Part shown: positions 32,516 to 58,740 of the stretch, in pieces
Layout of the letters: each line of letters starts with the position of its first letter
Position numbering within the stretch: the first letter of the stretch is position 1
Origin: Sceloporus undulatus
Lineage: Eukaryota; Chordata; Lepidosauria; Squamata; Phrynosomatidae
Direction: 5' to 3'
DNA length: 64,000 nucleotides
Assembly (NCBI RefSeq): GCF_019175285.1
Contig: NC_056523.1
Span: 204,875,000-204,938,999 of the forward strand
Notes under the pieces: generated by a model
Database searches by the model: none
What the model was told of the DNA's origin: nothing
The model's input: only the letters and a program-made list of their open reading frames with translations
Made by a program: the position numbers and the translations under genes

Positions 32516-32602
32516 CGCATCTGTAAACGTCTGCTCCTTGAGAATGTAGAATGGTAGACACCTCTTTATGGCAAGAGAACTAAACATGGGACAATGTGAC
32601 TT

Positions 32603-33575
32603 TTAACTCCTTTGTAACTCCCTATCCTTTGCAATTCTTGCTTGATAATCTTCAGTGCTATCACTAAAGGAAACGGTCAGTGCAAAATGTGGATCATCCC
32701 ATGAGTTTATTACATTGACCCCCTGGATACGTTGACTGAGTCTTGTTTTTTGCGCCAGTTTTTGACTAAAATTTCTAGTCTTATACATGATAGTATATAC
32801 GTAAGTAGCAGTTCTTTAGTGTTGTAGGGCGTTAGAGTTGGTTCTTCCATATCGCAGTTTCCATAGGATGGAAAAATTAACAACTACCACTTGGGACATC
32901 TGGCTTTCAAGAAGTTTAAAGTTCTAGGTCAGAAGGGCTTCTCTTTTCTTTTGGATCCCAGCTCCCAGAATCCACCATCCAGCATGACTGAGTGACTGTG
33001 GGCACTGTACTCTGGAAAAGTAACTTTTCTGAGCTGTGATTCTGTTGTTTAGTTGTACAGTACTCATAGGTGGGGAAGGAAGCAAAAACTGTTCTCATTG
33101 TGCTGCCAAAGAGAACCTGGGATGTGGGAGCAAAGAAGAAGAAAATAGACACGCAGTAGTACGAGATTATTGTATGAATTTTTGTTTCCTGAAGATCCTT
33201 TTCAACTGCTGGGTTTCTGTCAACATAAGCAAACCCATTACAAAAAAAAAACAAAACCCCAAAACAAAACTTGCAATTATGCCCGTTGGGTTGTGTCTCT
33301 AAATGTGCACTGAGCCCATGAATCACTTCAGCTATTGTGGCTAATGAAATTTCTTGAACTGTGGTCTTCACAAACCTCATGCAAGCTAACCAACGCCAGA
33401 TATTCTCATTATCAAGAATAATCAGAGCTAAGGATGCAGTCTCTGGGAAGTTCTGGGAAGTGTGCTATTGACAGAAAGCAAACGTCTAGCATTCAGTGAC
33501 ATCGGAGGGATGCCGCAATCCTGCAAGGAGTAAATTGTACATTTGGCTGGTGCATGCCATGTGTGTTGTGCTGTA
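32603..33575 (+). repeat. split direct duplication, copy 1 (contiguous)
   Basis: Bases 32603-32705 match 59540-59668 and 32708-33575 match about 62893-63745, same orientation. Differences are chiefly one- and two-base indels. In copy 2 some 3.2 kb separates the two parts. The joint in copy 1 falls inside a family A MITE (ttacattgacccc, ending in gacttatacatga-type sequence at 32805). Confidence 0.85.
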
Positions 33576-34689
33576 ACAGCATTTACTGCAGGGTGACCGA
33601 TTTATGGATCAGGTATCTCTGCATATGAATGGCCATGTTTGTTTAGTCAGGACTGTAGGACTGGAAGAATGAATGATCAAAGACACCCTTCTGTTCAGGC
33701 TGTAATGGGACTGTCACTCATCAATACCAGAAAATTGGGAAACTTGTAGAATATAGTTTCCATACACTGTACTTAAGAAAGAGTCAGTATACTAAGTCGA
33801 ATCCCCAGTCCTTTGGATGCTGATGGCCAGATTCCAGTTATTTTTGTGAGCTGGTTTGCAGCCCTTGTAAAACGCAGCAGTGTATGGTGAGATGTATAGC
33901 AGGCAGTGCCCTTTACTCCAATAGCCTTATCTTTGGTGGCTTGCTGTTTACCTGTTGTGGGATAAACTCTTTCTGTTTGTGCAAACAGCCTGAGGCAAAG
34001 ACATAATTAAGTTGTTTTTTATGCCTATTGCTTCAGATGAGGTTATTTCAGAAAATTGCTTTTAATTATCAATGCAATTTTAAAGTAACTATTTTGGGGT
34101 TGTTTTTGCAGTGAATTGCATAAACAGTTATAAATATCTTTTAAGACTTCACCAGGATAAATAGAAAATATATGAAAATTGCAGCCACAAACCACTTTTT
34201 TTATATATTATACGTTTAAGTAAACGGTTCCTTTTGAGAAAAAACAGAAAGATATTGCAGTCTGTTTCTAGCAGCTGGCAATTCTCAGTTTTCTTTCAGC
34301 CTTTAAATTTGTGAGTTGGTGGTGTGTCGTTAGGCAACTTTCTGAAGATTAAAATTGGTTAAGCAACCTCAGTGACTCTTAAATTTTGTAAAATGTTGTT
34401 ATTAAGTACACAAATTGAAGACATAAAGATAAACCACAATAACCAAACCCCCCACATATAATACAAATATACACACAAAATAATGTCCACAAATGACTGA
34501 AAGCCTCAACTCAAACTATATAAAACTCCTAAATGGCTCCTAATGCCAATAGCCTAAATACAGTTGCTAGTCGCAACAAGCGCAGATGCACTGAAACGTG
34601 GTAAGTCACCTGTTATAAGTTCCATGATTCTGAGGCTGTTCTCTTTATTTAAGTCCTCATGTGCGAGTGCATCTTAGGTGTAATTATTA
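33576..34689. other. no gene or clear repeat recognised
   Basis: AT-rich, unique-looking. A (ca)-rich patch at 34440-34480. Confidence 0.4.
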
Positions 34690-35905
34690 TCTGCTTCAAG
34701 TCCTTGTCTCCTTGCCTCCTTTTCCCCCCCATCAGGCCTAGCGTGGCCTTGGAGGCTGGGAGGGGGGCTTTCCCTCATTCCAGGGGAAGTGAGCGAGGGT
34801 GTGGGGACAACCAGGGCCTGTAATCTGCACCCCCACCAGCTGGCCACCATGCCGATTTCCTTCCTGCCGTGTGCACATCCCGTCCCCTCCCAACACAGCT
34901 CATGGCTCTCCGCTTCCTTCCCGCGCCACCCCGTCACCCTGGCAATGGGGCAGAGATGGGAGCAAGCGGGGAAGCCACCATCTCCCTTCTCCAATCCTTC
35001 TACCTCGCCAGCCTAGACATGCTCTAGGCCAAAGGGGCAGAGAGAGGGAGGAGAGGGTCTCCTCAATTGCTTCTCTCTCTGCCCCATCGCCCTGGCCCTG
35101 GATCAGCTGAGCCAACTCCAAGACAATGGGGCAGAGAGAGATAGCGAGGGTCTGCACTTACTCTCTCTGTCTGCCCATTGCCCTGGCCCTGTTCAGCTGA
35201 GCCGTCTCCAAGGCCAATGGGGCAGAAAGAGGGAGTATGGTCCTCTCGATACTCCTTCCCTCTGCCCCATTGTCCTTGCGTGGTTAGCTGAGCTGACTCC
35301 GAGGCAAGAGGGCAGAGAGAGGAAGAGGGGTCCTCTCAATTGCTCCCTTCTTGCCCCATCGCCCTGGCCCTGGATCAGCTGAGTGGCTCCAGTCAATAGG
35401 GCAGAGAGAGGGGAGAGGTCCCCTCTTGCTCGTCTCTCTGCCCCATTGCCCTGTCCGCGGATTAACTGAGCCGGCTCCAAGACACGGGGCAGAGAGGGAG
35501 GAGATGGCCCCCTCAATTGCTCCGTCTCTCTGCCCCATTGTCCTGGCCCTGTCAGCTGAGTAGGCTCCAAGGCAATGGGGCAGAGAAAGGGAGAAGAGGG
35601 TCCCGTCCACTTCTCCCTCTCTCTGTCCTATTGCCCTGGAGCTTGCTAGGGTGGAGAAGTAGAAGCATAGGAGGTGGAGATGGTGGCTTCCCCGCTTGCT
35701 TCCCATCTCTGCCCCTTGCCCGGGCGATGGAATGAGAGGGGAAGCAAGCGGGAGTCATTAGGTGTCTTGGAGGGGCGGGTGTGTGTGCCCGGCGGGAAGG
35801 AAATCAGCGTGCAGCCGGCCAGGGGGCGCAGCCCCGCACCCTGGATTGGGGAAAAGCTCTCGCAGTCATGGAGGCAAGGAGGGAGGGTAGGAAGGGGATG
35901 GAAAG
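34690..35905. repeat. GC-rich foldback structure with long inverted arms
   Basis: The left arm (34690-35030) and right arm (about 35640-35905) are inverted copies: the complement of 34800-34880 (ggaaggaaatcggcatggtg) answers gggaaggaaatcagcgtgca at 35790, and gcaagcggggaagccaccat at 34964 answers atggtggcttccccgcttgc at 35680. Between them lies the palindromic array described separately. GC content far exceeds the flanks. No transposase is present. A foldback-type or long-TIR MITE is the likely class; no target duplication was identified. Confidence 0.7.
35031..35650. repeat. array of ~7 palindromic 90-bp units
   Basis: Each unit contains tctctctgccccattgccct, ggccctggatcagctgag, then caaggcaatggggcagagag, so the first and last parts are complements and each unit can fold on itself. 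The ctgcccca word recurs near 35078, 35170, 35260, 35350, 35437, 35530 and 35618, i.e. every 84-95 bases. Confidence 0.85.
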
Positions 35906-36049
35906 GTGTGGAGGGAAGAGGGGACCTGAATAGCTGTGAATTTTGAATTGGGGGTGTATGGAACAGATCTCCTCCGAATTCGAAGAGATGACTGTAGCAA
36001 AATGAGACTTTCTCTCAGATTCTAGACTTCTTTTGTCCCTGTTGTGTTT

Positions 36050-36074
36050 NNNNNNNNNNNNNNNNNNNNNNNNN
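36050..36074. other. assembly gap, 25 N
   Basis: Run of 25 undetermined bases. Confidence 0.99.
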
Positions 36075-36690
36075 CCCTAGATAATGATAAAACAGAAGTA
36101 CAGTAGTCATGATTCCCATACCTTGGATCAAACATTGATCAGATTGGAGACTGCAGTCAAGAAATCAGAAGAAGACTAGGACTGGGAAGGGCAGCTATGA
36201 AATAACTAGACAAGATCCTAAGGTACAACGATATAACACTAAACCTAGGGTGGTCCAAGCGATTGTATTCGCCATCACCATTATGGATGTTAGAGCTGGA
36301 CAGTAAAGAAAGCAGATAGAAAGAAAATCAAGTTATTTGAAATGTGGTGCTGGAGAAGAGTGCTGAGGATATTATGGATTGCCAAAAAGACAAACAAATA
36401 GGTCCTAGAACAAATAAATCTTGAATGCTTCCTGGAAACCAGGATGACCAAATTGAGGTTGTTTTACTTTGGACACACCACAAGAAGCAAAGACTCATTA
36501 GAAAATACAATGATGCTAGGAAAATTGGAAGGCAGCAGGTAGAGAGGAAGACTGCTAGATTCAATTAGGGAGTTCACAGGCCTGAACCTGTAGGACCTGA
36601 GTAGAGAGATAGAGGACAGGGAGTTTTGGAGATGTCTCATCAACATGGTCACCATGAATCAACTTGAGGGCAGCAAAAAACAACAACAAA
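36075..36690 (+). mobile_element. RTE/BovB-type LINE 3' end
   Basis: Echoes of the BovB C-terminus appear in order: atgattcccataccttggat, gattggagactgcagtcaag, atggatgttagagctggaca, tttgaaatgtggtgctggag (FEMWCW), tactttggacacaccacaag (YFGHT), ctaggaaaattggaaggcag (LGKLEG), agagaggaagactgctagat. The tail is catggtcaccatgaatcaac, ttgagggcagc and (caa)n at 36680. Confidence 0.75.
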
Positions 36691-36785
36691 GCATGCTAAT
36701 GGATTTTTCCTCCAGAGTAATTGTAAAACAAATCCACATTGAATACACTCAAGTTTTATTTAAAAGATTGGTATGTTGTGTTGTG

Positions 36786-36875
36786 AGAGCCGGCATGGTA
36801 TATTGGTTTGAGTGTTGGACTACCACTCTGGAGATCAGGGTTCAGTTCCCTGCTCAACTATGGAAACTCACAGGA
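36786..36875 (+). mobile_element. tRNA-derived SINE head, truncated
   Basis: agagccggcatggtatattg, gtttgagtgttggactacca, ctctggagatcagggttcag: A and B box region only. A reversed LINE tail follows at once. Confidence 0.75.
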
Positions 36876-37290
36876 TGAGTTTATTTATATTCCACCTTTT
36901 CCTGAAGGAATCAAGGCGGATTACAAAACAGAAAATGACAATAAAATGCAAATTACAATAGAATCACATTTTGAAATAATCCCTTACCCCCACCTCCTCC
37001 CAATCATAATCCTCACCATTACAGAATAATGAAGTACAATAACAGTTCGAATAATTCTACAAAAAAAATTACAAATACATAACGTAGCATGATAGTCAAA
37101 GCATAACACAACAATCAGTAAAACAATCCCCAGCTCTCCAATGGCAGCAAAAATAACAAAATAAATTACAAATAGCATACTAGGACTAGAATAGGCCACT
37201 CTCCCTCTGAGTCTCCCTCTCACGGCTGGCGCTCGCTGGCTCGGTGTTCCCAATATTCATGAAGGAGTGGGCAAGGAGGTGGTCTCTGTA
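36876..37290 (-). mobile_element. L2/CR1-type LINE 3' UTR, reverse strand
   Basis: gtttatttatattccacctt, ttcctgaaggaatcaaggcg, gattacaaaacagaaaatg is the complement of a LINE terminus (cgccttgattcc... tggaatataaataaac). AT-rich UTR follows to a CpG-richer piece at 37200-37240. Confidence 0.6.
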
Positions 37291-38976
37291 TCTTCCACAT
37301 TGCCATCAGATACATTGCTGCTCAGGTCAGAATAGCAAATGTCACCTCCTCACACACCATCAAGATACATAGTGCTCAAATTCAGCTAGGTCATTTTGGT
37401 CCCTATGATGGAAAATTCCACTAGCATCTTCCCTATTAATACAAATGCAATAATAGATTAAATAACAATTTGCTCTTCTTTCTTGATACTCAGGATCTGC
37501 TAACCGAGGCATCTGCCTCACTCTGTTTGATGACAGGGCTGGCTCTACTGTAAAGCATGAGTTAGTGGGAAACTTTGTTTCTCTTTCAGCTCAGCTCTGG
37601 AAAATTTTAATTCAGATTTATTTAATTTTAACACACTGAGACAAAAGGGGTACAAATTCTGCACATGTGAATGTTGGAAATTGCTGTGCTGAGGAGTTAC
37701 CTTCTGAGTAGTTTTTTCAGATGCATTTTCTAATATAAGAATATATTAGGAGTTCTACTGGATCATCTTCACCTCACATTTTCTTGATCAGTCAGATTCC
37801 TCTGCTAGTCTTACTATCTTCTCCTTAATACCCTTTCAGTATCTGGTACCCATTAATTTGATACCTCTCAGCACTCAAGTGCCATCTGCCTAGAGCTGGG
37901 AAAAGATACAATTAAAATGATCAGGAGATTGAAGCCACTCCCCTATTAGTATTGTGAATAATATCAGGGTATGCTTAGCTAAGGAGAGAGGGGAGAGCAG
38001 GAAAGGTTGGAATATATAGCATAAGTGTGTGGGCTCCAGATATTGCTCAACTGCAACTCCCATCATTCCTAGTCAGTATGGGCAGGCAGCAGGGGTGATA
38101 GACGTTGTTTCCTGTGCCTGCTATAGGCTAATAAATGTAGGCATAATGTGGAGAAAACATACCTTATAAGCAGATGCTCTTCTCCCACTTACACAATAAT
38201 CTACTAGAACCTGGAATCCACTGAAGGTGAATAGTAAATGATTCAGGACAGGCAAACAAAAGTATTTTTTCACATGACACATCAATAAACTATGGAATCT
38301 GTTGCCACACAATGTTCTGGTGGACACCAACTTAACTTCAAAGGACAAATAGCTGAATTCTTGGAAAAATAGGCTGACAGTGGATGCTAGATAATGATAT
38401 AGAGGCAGGTAGCATGGCCCCTGGGAAACAACTGTGGACGAATATTGTTGCCCTCATATCCTGCTTGTAGGGATTTGATTGGCCACTGTGGAAAGTAGGA
38501 TGCTGGGCTAGGTAGGTCTGAGCCAGCAGTTCCCATCTTATATTCTTATCTTGGCTCACATACCACGCACAGCCTCTGAAGTACATTTACAAAGCATTGT
38601 ACAGATTTGGTGAGCTCAACAGTGTAATATTTTACCCCCTAGTGTAATGTTTACTGCTTATCTAATTAATGTTTTAGCAAAATTTCCATTGCTTTTACTC
38701 TGCCACCAAGGCTTTGCCAACATGCCTACATTCACTTTGGAATTAGCACTTGAGCCAGACAGTAAGAATTACTGCAAAAGCTACTTAAGCTCTCTTCACT
38801 GCTTCTCTCTAGCTCCCTGGTGCAAGGTAATTAAAGTGCATAAAACAGCTGAGCTAAATAAATACAAAAATTGCTTGGTTTCTGTTCTTTTCTTTTCTTG
38901 GCCCACACACATCGGACCACACTCTGCATGTTGCTAAAGGTCTGCCGCACTTATAATCCATATTTTTTCTTTACAG
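37291..38976. other. unique-looking DNA upstream of the first ACO1 exon seen
   Basis: No missing ACO1 exon was found here. A piece of two-lobed hAT-like MITE (caactgcaactcccatcatt, 38048) is the only repeat noted. Confidence 0.4.
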
Positions 38977-52233
<13,257 letters not shown>

Positions 52234-53049
52234 GTACAAAGAACTACACTTTCCTGCCTTGGTTTAACAAAGAATTAAAGAGGCAATTAACGTTAGATAA
52301 ATGTTATCAGATTGACCTGAGACCCAAAGCGGAAGTGTTTTAGTCAAATACAGCAAGAGAGCAAGGTAAATATCCTAGTCCTTAGGAACAATAATATTGT
52401 GCTTCATTGGGAAATCGGTGTCTCCATCTCAACCGCCATCTAGTTTCCCATGGGATATTATTATAGTAATCAGTCCAGGAGTTTAGAGTTTTTATTTTCA
52501 CACTCATGGAAAGTGAGGATTTTGTGAGATACGGAACCGTGCTTGTTAAGCTTTACAGCCAAACCTCATGAATGTCCATCACTAAGTGCATTTGTAACAT
52601 GTGCAGGTATAAATACCACAGTTTCATGCAGCACATATATATATTGTTCTTTCCTCCAGTTATAAATAAAAATTTGCCTGTTTGAACCTAATTGAGACTT
52701 TAATGGATCCTGATGAGAGAAAGAACAAGTATTATAGTATTAATGTTAATAGAAAAGTTTGCAGCAAGTGTACACCACCTCCTAATATGAGTTTCAAATC
52801 TAAAGAATGGCTTACAATCTGATTGAAAAACTATCTGGTGACATAGAAAGTAACCATAAAATGCAAGGCCTTTTGAGAGATTCAAGGATGACAAAAAGTC
52901 CCCTGATTTAATATTTGACATATAAATAGATTTGGTGGAACCTTTGACTAACCTCAACTCGACTGTTCGATTAATTAATTTCATAGTGTGTTGTGTGTTT
53001 GTTTGTGTGTGTGTAGTGTGATGTGTGTGATGGGTTGTATAGGTTATAT

Positions 53050-53125
53050 GTAAACCTGATAGGTTTCCCTTAGGGTCACTAGGAGTCCAGAATGACTTTT
53101 GACTTTAAGAAACAAGACACTGTGA
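53050..53125 (+). mobile_element. SINE/BovB-type tail piece
   Basis: cccttagggtcactaggagt, ccagaatgacttttgact is the shared tail of BovB and its SINEs. Preceded by (tg)n. Confidence 0.4.
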
Positions 53126-53269
53126 AATCAGATCAGAAACTCATTTTTAGAAGGGTCTGCGTATCATAGTTGAAAAGATTATGGACTTCAAGTCCCAGAA
53201 GCAACCAGACTGGACCTCTTGGGCCCCCCCCCCCATCAAAAGAAATCTATTCATCTCTGATATGGCCAG

Positions 53270-53363
53270 CAATCCTTATTTCAACATTTGGAATGGTTTA
53301 TGTTGCAGTGGGGACATATATACACTGTTGGTTGGAATGTAAATATGCCAGAAATAATGGAAA
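53270..53363 (+). mobile_element. L1 ORF2 fragment cut by gap
   Basis: The frame reads GTYIHCWLECKYARNNG, the L1 ORF2 block GTYxHxWWECxxAxxFW, shortly before the gap at 53364. The upstream frame is not recognisable beyond this block. Confidence 0.55.
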
Positions 53364-53388
53364 NNNNNNNNNNNNNNNNNNNNNNNNN
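53364..53388. other. assembly gap, 25 N
   Basis: Run of 25 undetermined bases. Confidence 0.99.
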
Positions 53389-53419
53389 TTGTGATTTTAA
53401 CAACTGAGTAGGGATTAGA

Positions 53420-54069
53420 TGTGATGACCTGACTCAAAAACCAGCCAATCAGAAGCCAGAGACCCTAAGCCAATCAGGTGCTGGTAGAGGAGTTTGAAGA
53501 TTCCGCTTGGCAGTTGGTTTTGTCAGTTAGGGTTTGGAATCCTTAGGGATGAAGCTGGGGTTCAGTTGGGGAACAGTAGAGTCCAAGAGAGGACTATGTT
53601 CCAGGAGTTCCTGAGGGAACAGTATTTTGTTAGAGTGGGGTGTTGATCATAGACCAAGAAGGGGTCAGAAAGGTCTAGAGAGGGATAGTATTAGTTTTGG
53701 GAGTCTAGAGAAGAGAGACTCAGTGTAGCCAGACTCTAAAAGAGGGGTTTCGGTTACAGAATTTCCTGAGAGATATTATAGCCTGTGTGGCTGAGTTAGT
53801 AATTGGGATTTAAAAACAAACCTGTATATGTAACTAAGAAAGACACAGTAACAACCTCATGTCCAAGTTACCTTTTTCCATTCTGTTTTAAAATAAACTT
53901 TTATTCTTGTTTGATTATCCACTTAGCCAGTGTTTTGAAATCAAAACTGATCTTTAGAAACACAAGGGTGTTGTGTCATCATAGGAGAATATTTTGGGGC
54001 CGTTCACATAAATTAGGTGGGATAACAAAAGTCCCAAGTGCCTGCCACAATAGAAAGGTTGTTTGTTAC
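53420..54069 (+). repeat. 5' LTR of the retroelement
   Basis: Starts tgtgatgacctgactc and ends gtttgttaca. It shares with the second LTR gtccaagagaggact, ccaatcagaa, taaataaactttt (the poly(A) signal area) and the ending. About 650 bases. Confidence 0.7.
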
Positions 54070-54874
54070 ATATTTGGTGTGCAGCGTTGGGATACATAAA
54101 ATCCAGTGGCTAAAACTATAATGAGAAGTGTGCTGGAGACAATTGGTGTTAACGGGTTCTGAGTTCGAATTACCAGAAACTCAAGATTTTATTTGAACTT
54201 AGAAAATAAAAAGTTCAAATAAAGAGGCATAAGTCAGTGAGAGGAATCTTTGAGGTAATGGTCAAGGATACTGTGTAAGAGATTACCTGTAAACTGACTA
54301 GGCTGGATAAGAGAGTTAATACAGGTCCCTGAGGTAATTTGCTGAGGTAAATTGTAGGGGACTGAAGAAAGGAACGTTACAGTTTTAGAGCGCCTGGATT
54401 CGACAAATCCGGTGACCAGAAGTGTGCTTTGGTTATAGTGGTCTGAGTGTGAATTGCCAGACACCCAATATTATATGTGAACTTGGAAATAAGAAGTTCA
54501 ATATTTTAAAATCTAGGCGTTGGTGTCAGTAAAGTGATCTCTGAGGTATTCATACAAGGGTAATTGTAGGAGATTGCTTGGACACTGACCATGCCAGAAA
54601 TTAACTAGTCTCTGAGGTAAACATACTGGGTAGTTATAAGAGACTAGTTGACAGAGGGAAAAAGCACACATAGTGATTCCTGAGGTAAAAGTCAGTGGTA
54701 AAGTAAGGAATCACTGACCTAACTATAAGGTTCAAGTGGATCTGTGTTATTAAATGGAAACACAGTCACATTTGAGTATTTCCTGAGGTAAATAGGTATT
54801 TGTACGGAAATACTTAAAACATGCCTCCTCTCAAAGCCAAACCTCCAACAATGAGAGAAATGGTAAAAGAAGTA

Positions 54875-55124
54875 CAGTGGTACCTCGGGATACGAAATAC
54901 CCAGGTTACGAAATTTCGGGATACGAAAAAATCCCATAGAAATAGATTGTTCCGGGTTACGAATGTTTTTCGGGATACGAAGAAAATTTTTGGTGCTTTT
55001 CGGCGCTTTTTCGCACGAAACGCGGCTTTCCCATTAGACGCCTATGGAGTTTCCGGCTTGCGAAAAGCCTTTCGGGTCGACAAGCGGCCGCGGAACGAAT
55101 ACTTTCGTAACCCGAGGCACCACG
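54875..55124. mobile_element. MITE T1 nested in the LTR element
   Basis: Starts cagtggtacctcgggatacg after TA and ends cgtaacccgaggcaccac, followed by gta. The same family as 3076 and 45989, and the best preserved. It landed in the internal region of the retroelement and is therefore younger. Confidence 0.8.
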
Positions 55125-55289
55125 TAGTCAGAAAAGAGAAGCTAGTTAATGTTGATACGGCCGTTTTTAAACCTCTAAAAAGTTTAGAAATGTGGAAAAT
55201 CAAACTTTAAATGGCCAGGATAAAAAGTGAGAGACTTTGTAAGGAAAAAGAAATGGAAAATAGAATGGCTCATGTTAGCAAAATACAGG

Positions 55290-56430
55290 TGTGATGATCC
55301 CTGAGGGCAAAGCCCTGTGCGTGACTATTACTCTCAGGGGATCCCTTTACAAAAAGAACTTTTCGCTGCCACCACCCAGTGAATGAACACCTCCCCCCAC
55401 ACACACTGGGACTTGTGAGGGATAGAGAGAGAGAGATCTAGTGTCCTTTCTTGCTAACCCAGAGCAATCAGTAGCCGAGTTAAGGCGCATGTACAGGAGC
55501 AGAGAGACAGCAGATGCTTTTTAAGAAAGAAGTTTATTTTAAAAAGGTATAGAGTAAGATAGGAAGAATTTATATCACTCTTGCAAAGCCCCCTTGACTT
55601 GCAGGTCCAAAGACATAGTTATAGAGTTCATTCCACACAAGCCATTGCTGAAAATAACAAAAAGCCTAAATGCACTAGCTAACACATTCCTAACTAATCA
55701 CGGACGATGGGATTTGTAGTCCTTTTGAGTTCCTGGATGCAGGGAGCGCCCCTTGCCTCTCAACCTGCATTCCCCTGAGTCTGTGTCTCCCAGACTCCAA
55801 GAGACACCCTCTGGTTCCCCCCAGGAGAGGACCAAGGGAGAGACAAAGGGCTGCATGGCCACAAAGGGCCTTTTAAAGATTTCCCATAGAAAGTTCTTGA
55901 ATCTCGCGGTCCCACTCTCTGATTGGTCAGTTAGACCTTACATCAGCTATGATGCCACAGCTCATTAGCATGTGATGTCATCTCTCATTAGCATGTACCT
56001 CCTCCCAGATTAACCCTTTGTAGTTCAGGAGAAGCCTCAGGTGACTGGAGGACCAGTCATCACACACCCCCCAAATCTCGGCCGTTTGGAAGAAACTGCA
56101 AGTTGAGACCAAACTGGCTGAGATTTCATCCTGTCAAAGAGAAAGCACATAAGCATGAATGTGGCACGCCCCCCAAGGTCCACTTGGCCTGGAACATTGG
56201 ATGAGAGCCACCCTGGCTAGCATGTCATCTTTGTACCTGGAAAGAAAATGTAAACAAACACATAATGCACAGTATCACAACTCAAATGAGAGGTAGTTCA
56301 ACAATATAGCAAGTTCAGGTAGTTCAAAGATGTGCGGCTTTGTTCGCTTCAATGGCCCACTAGCCCCCTGCGGGAGAGACAGTCAGCCACAACATTAGAG
56401 GTTCCAGCCACATGTTGAATGTCAAAGTCA
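55290..56430 (-). mobile_element. second LTR retroelement, truncated, inserted in reverse
   Basis: A fossil fragment. A solo-looking LTR (55290-56064; ends tgtgatgatccctg and ccagtcatcaca) is followed on its inner side by a G-rich polypurine tract (minus strand, next to 56065). About 340 bases of internal sequence end, on the minus strand, in a short RNase H-like terminus reading DIQHVAGTSNVVADCLSRR near 56350-56412. Only the 3' part is present. RNase H lying directly before the 3' end would suit a Gmr1-like Gypsy order, but an internal deletion is as possible. It lies inside the larger element and is younger than it. Confidence 0.65.
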
Positions 56431-58740
56431 AAGTCTCAGGACATAAAGATGAAGACATGGGACCCCATATTGTCAAGAATGGCATTGATGGTTTCCCTCT
56501 ATATGATCCAAATAAATTTCCTAAATATGTTACTGGATGTAACTTTGATTTATATCTAGCCAGTTTTGAAAAAGCTTGTGATGATATGGGGATATCAGAC
56601 AAGGAGTGTGATTTGATTAGGCTTGCGTTAAAGGAATTAAAACACAGAAAAGAATTAAAAGAAAAAGAATATGAAGGAGAGTTAAGAGAACTAAAATATT
56701 TGAGAGAAATGAAAGAAAAAGAATGGCAATATGAGAGGGAAAAAGAAAAGACTGTTTCAGAGTTAGAATATAATATTTCTGATATGAAACATTCCTCAAA
56801 AAGTGCTAATGAAACCCCACATAAATATGAAAAAGATATTAACAGACTTCAGGGTTTGCTAGATGAAACAAATGAGAGGTTTATTCAACAGAAGAGAGAG
56901 AAAGAGGCTTTAATATGAGAAAATAAAAAGTTACAACTATATGATTTAAAACAAGAAAATCAGATTCTGCATCAAAAAGTCAATAAAGATCAGAATGAGC
57001 TTGATAACATAAAGTTAAAAACTGAAGATCTGTACACAGAGATTGCCAAATTGGAAAATAGGCTAAACTCTAAAGACAGAGAAGTTCAAACTCTTTTGGA
57101 AAATTGCCATAAAGCCAATGCACAAACAAAAGGATGGGAAACCATGTTTTACCACGTAAAAGCAAAATACAGTACTCTCCGACTTGAGCTTTTTGATATA
57201 AAGTCTAAAAGTCACAGACAAAAAGAAAAAGTAGAGATTACACAACAAAAAGAAAAAGCCTTACAAGAGCAAGTAGACATAATAAATAAAGAGAAAAAAG
57301 TAGCAGTCATGGATACTGAAATTAATAGGTCTAATGAGGCGGATGGAAAAGGGGCTGTGATCATAGGAGCTAAAAAGAAAAAAGAATTTAGCCAGGAAAA
57401 AAAGAGCCCTAAAAGTTTAAAACCTTTGTTGAAATCAAATGAAGAAAAAGCCTCCAAGTTAAAGGAAAAACATCCTTACAAAGTTAAAAGGACACAACAA
57501 CATACTGTCAGCAAGTTTTTTTAATAATAATGATAAAATTCATTTGTAATCTACCTCTTATAGAAATAGAAGACAAACTAGATCCCAGCTAGATGAACTT
57601 TCTATATTTTCATATATATCTGGAAGCTATATATTAAATGGGACAGTGTTGCAAAATGTTTAGTTTTGCAAATGGGTGATATAACCCAAGGAAATGGTGT
57701 AGTTCACAGAGATTGGAAGAATCTTTAAAAAGTAAAGCTTAAAAGAATAGATGTGTATATACAGAACATGCAAACATCTATAAACTTGACTGTCAAGCAT
57801 ACTGGTGGTGTCCAGATGACAGACAAGCGTTGGTGGGATCCCAAAAGCCATCAACCAACCAGAAAAGGAGATTCAACAGAGAAAGGAAAATCAGAGATTG
57901 TGATGAACTATCTAGAGAACGTGATTATTCTGATTAGGGATGCTTTACAGTCTACAGAAGAAGATGGAAAGATTACTCAATGCACTCAAAGAATCTGGTC
58001 CAGTGAACCAGGAAAAAAAGAAAGACTTTTTACCAGATGAGGCATTAAGTCCACAGCCGATAAAAAGAAACACGCTGTCAGTTACAAGAACTGATCCAGA
58101 AAAAAACTCCTAAAAAGGACAATGATATAATTGGGTTGATAGACTGGAAAACCAATGTGTTGTTGTCTGCCATTAATATAATGGAAAACAAAATATTTTC
58201 AAAACCATACTGAGAGCGGGGAAAAGTGGTTGGAGATGATGTTCCATCAGTCTTTAATCCAGTAAGAGAGAGGTTAGAAGATTGAATATGTTTGATAAAA
58301 ACATTTAAATGGAACATACAAAGGATCTGAAATTGGGGGGAAAGGTTATTTAAGTGTTAAAACCCAACAAGTGATATGGTTTATAGTTAAAGTATGCTAA
58401 ACTTATAAGAAAAGTGTGGTAAGTGGTTATAACAGATAGAATTAGACATATGTTGAAAAGGAAAACATACAGAAAAATCCCAAAGATACTTAAGTTGGTA
58501 ATGGTTATTGATAAAACAAGTATATAAAAGATATCATATGTATAACCTGATGTTTATATAAAGTTATGAATATATATACATTAGGTTGTTTAACGGGTAA
58601 ATATAATTTATAATTGGGAATTCATTGGCCCATATAACCGATTGGTTATGTGGGTCAATGAATCTGTTAAAAGGCGAAAGATTTATACGATCTGAAGAGA
58701 AACCAGAGTATATCAATGAATCTGTTAAAGGGGGAAGGTG

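Noticed and set aside
32603-32788. Coding exon (SWDDPHFALTVSFSDSTEDY) on the minus strand
   Set aside because: The duplicate at 59540-59668 does not keep the frame and neither copy has splice sites.
34789-35735. Several proline/arginine-rich frames in the GC-rich block
   Set aside because: They arise on both strands from the palindromic array.
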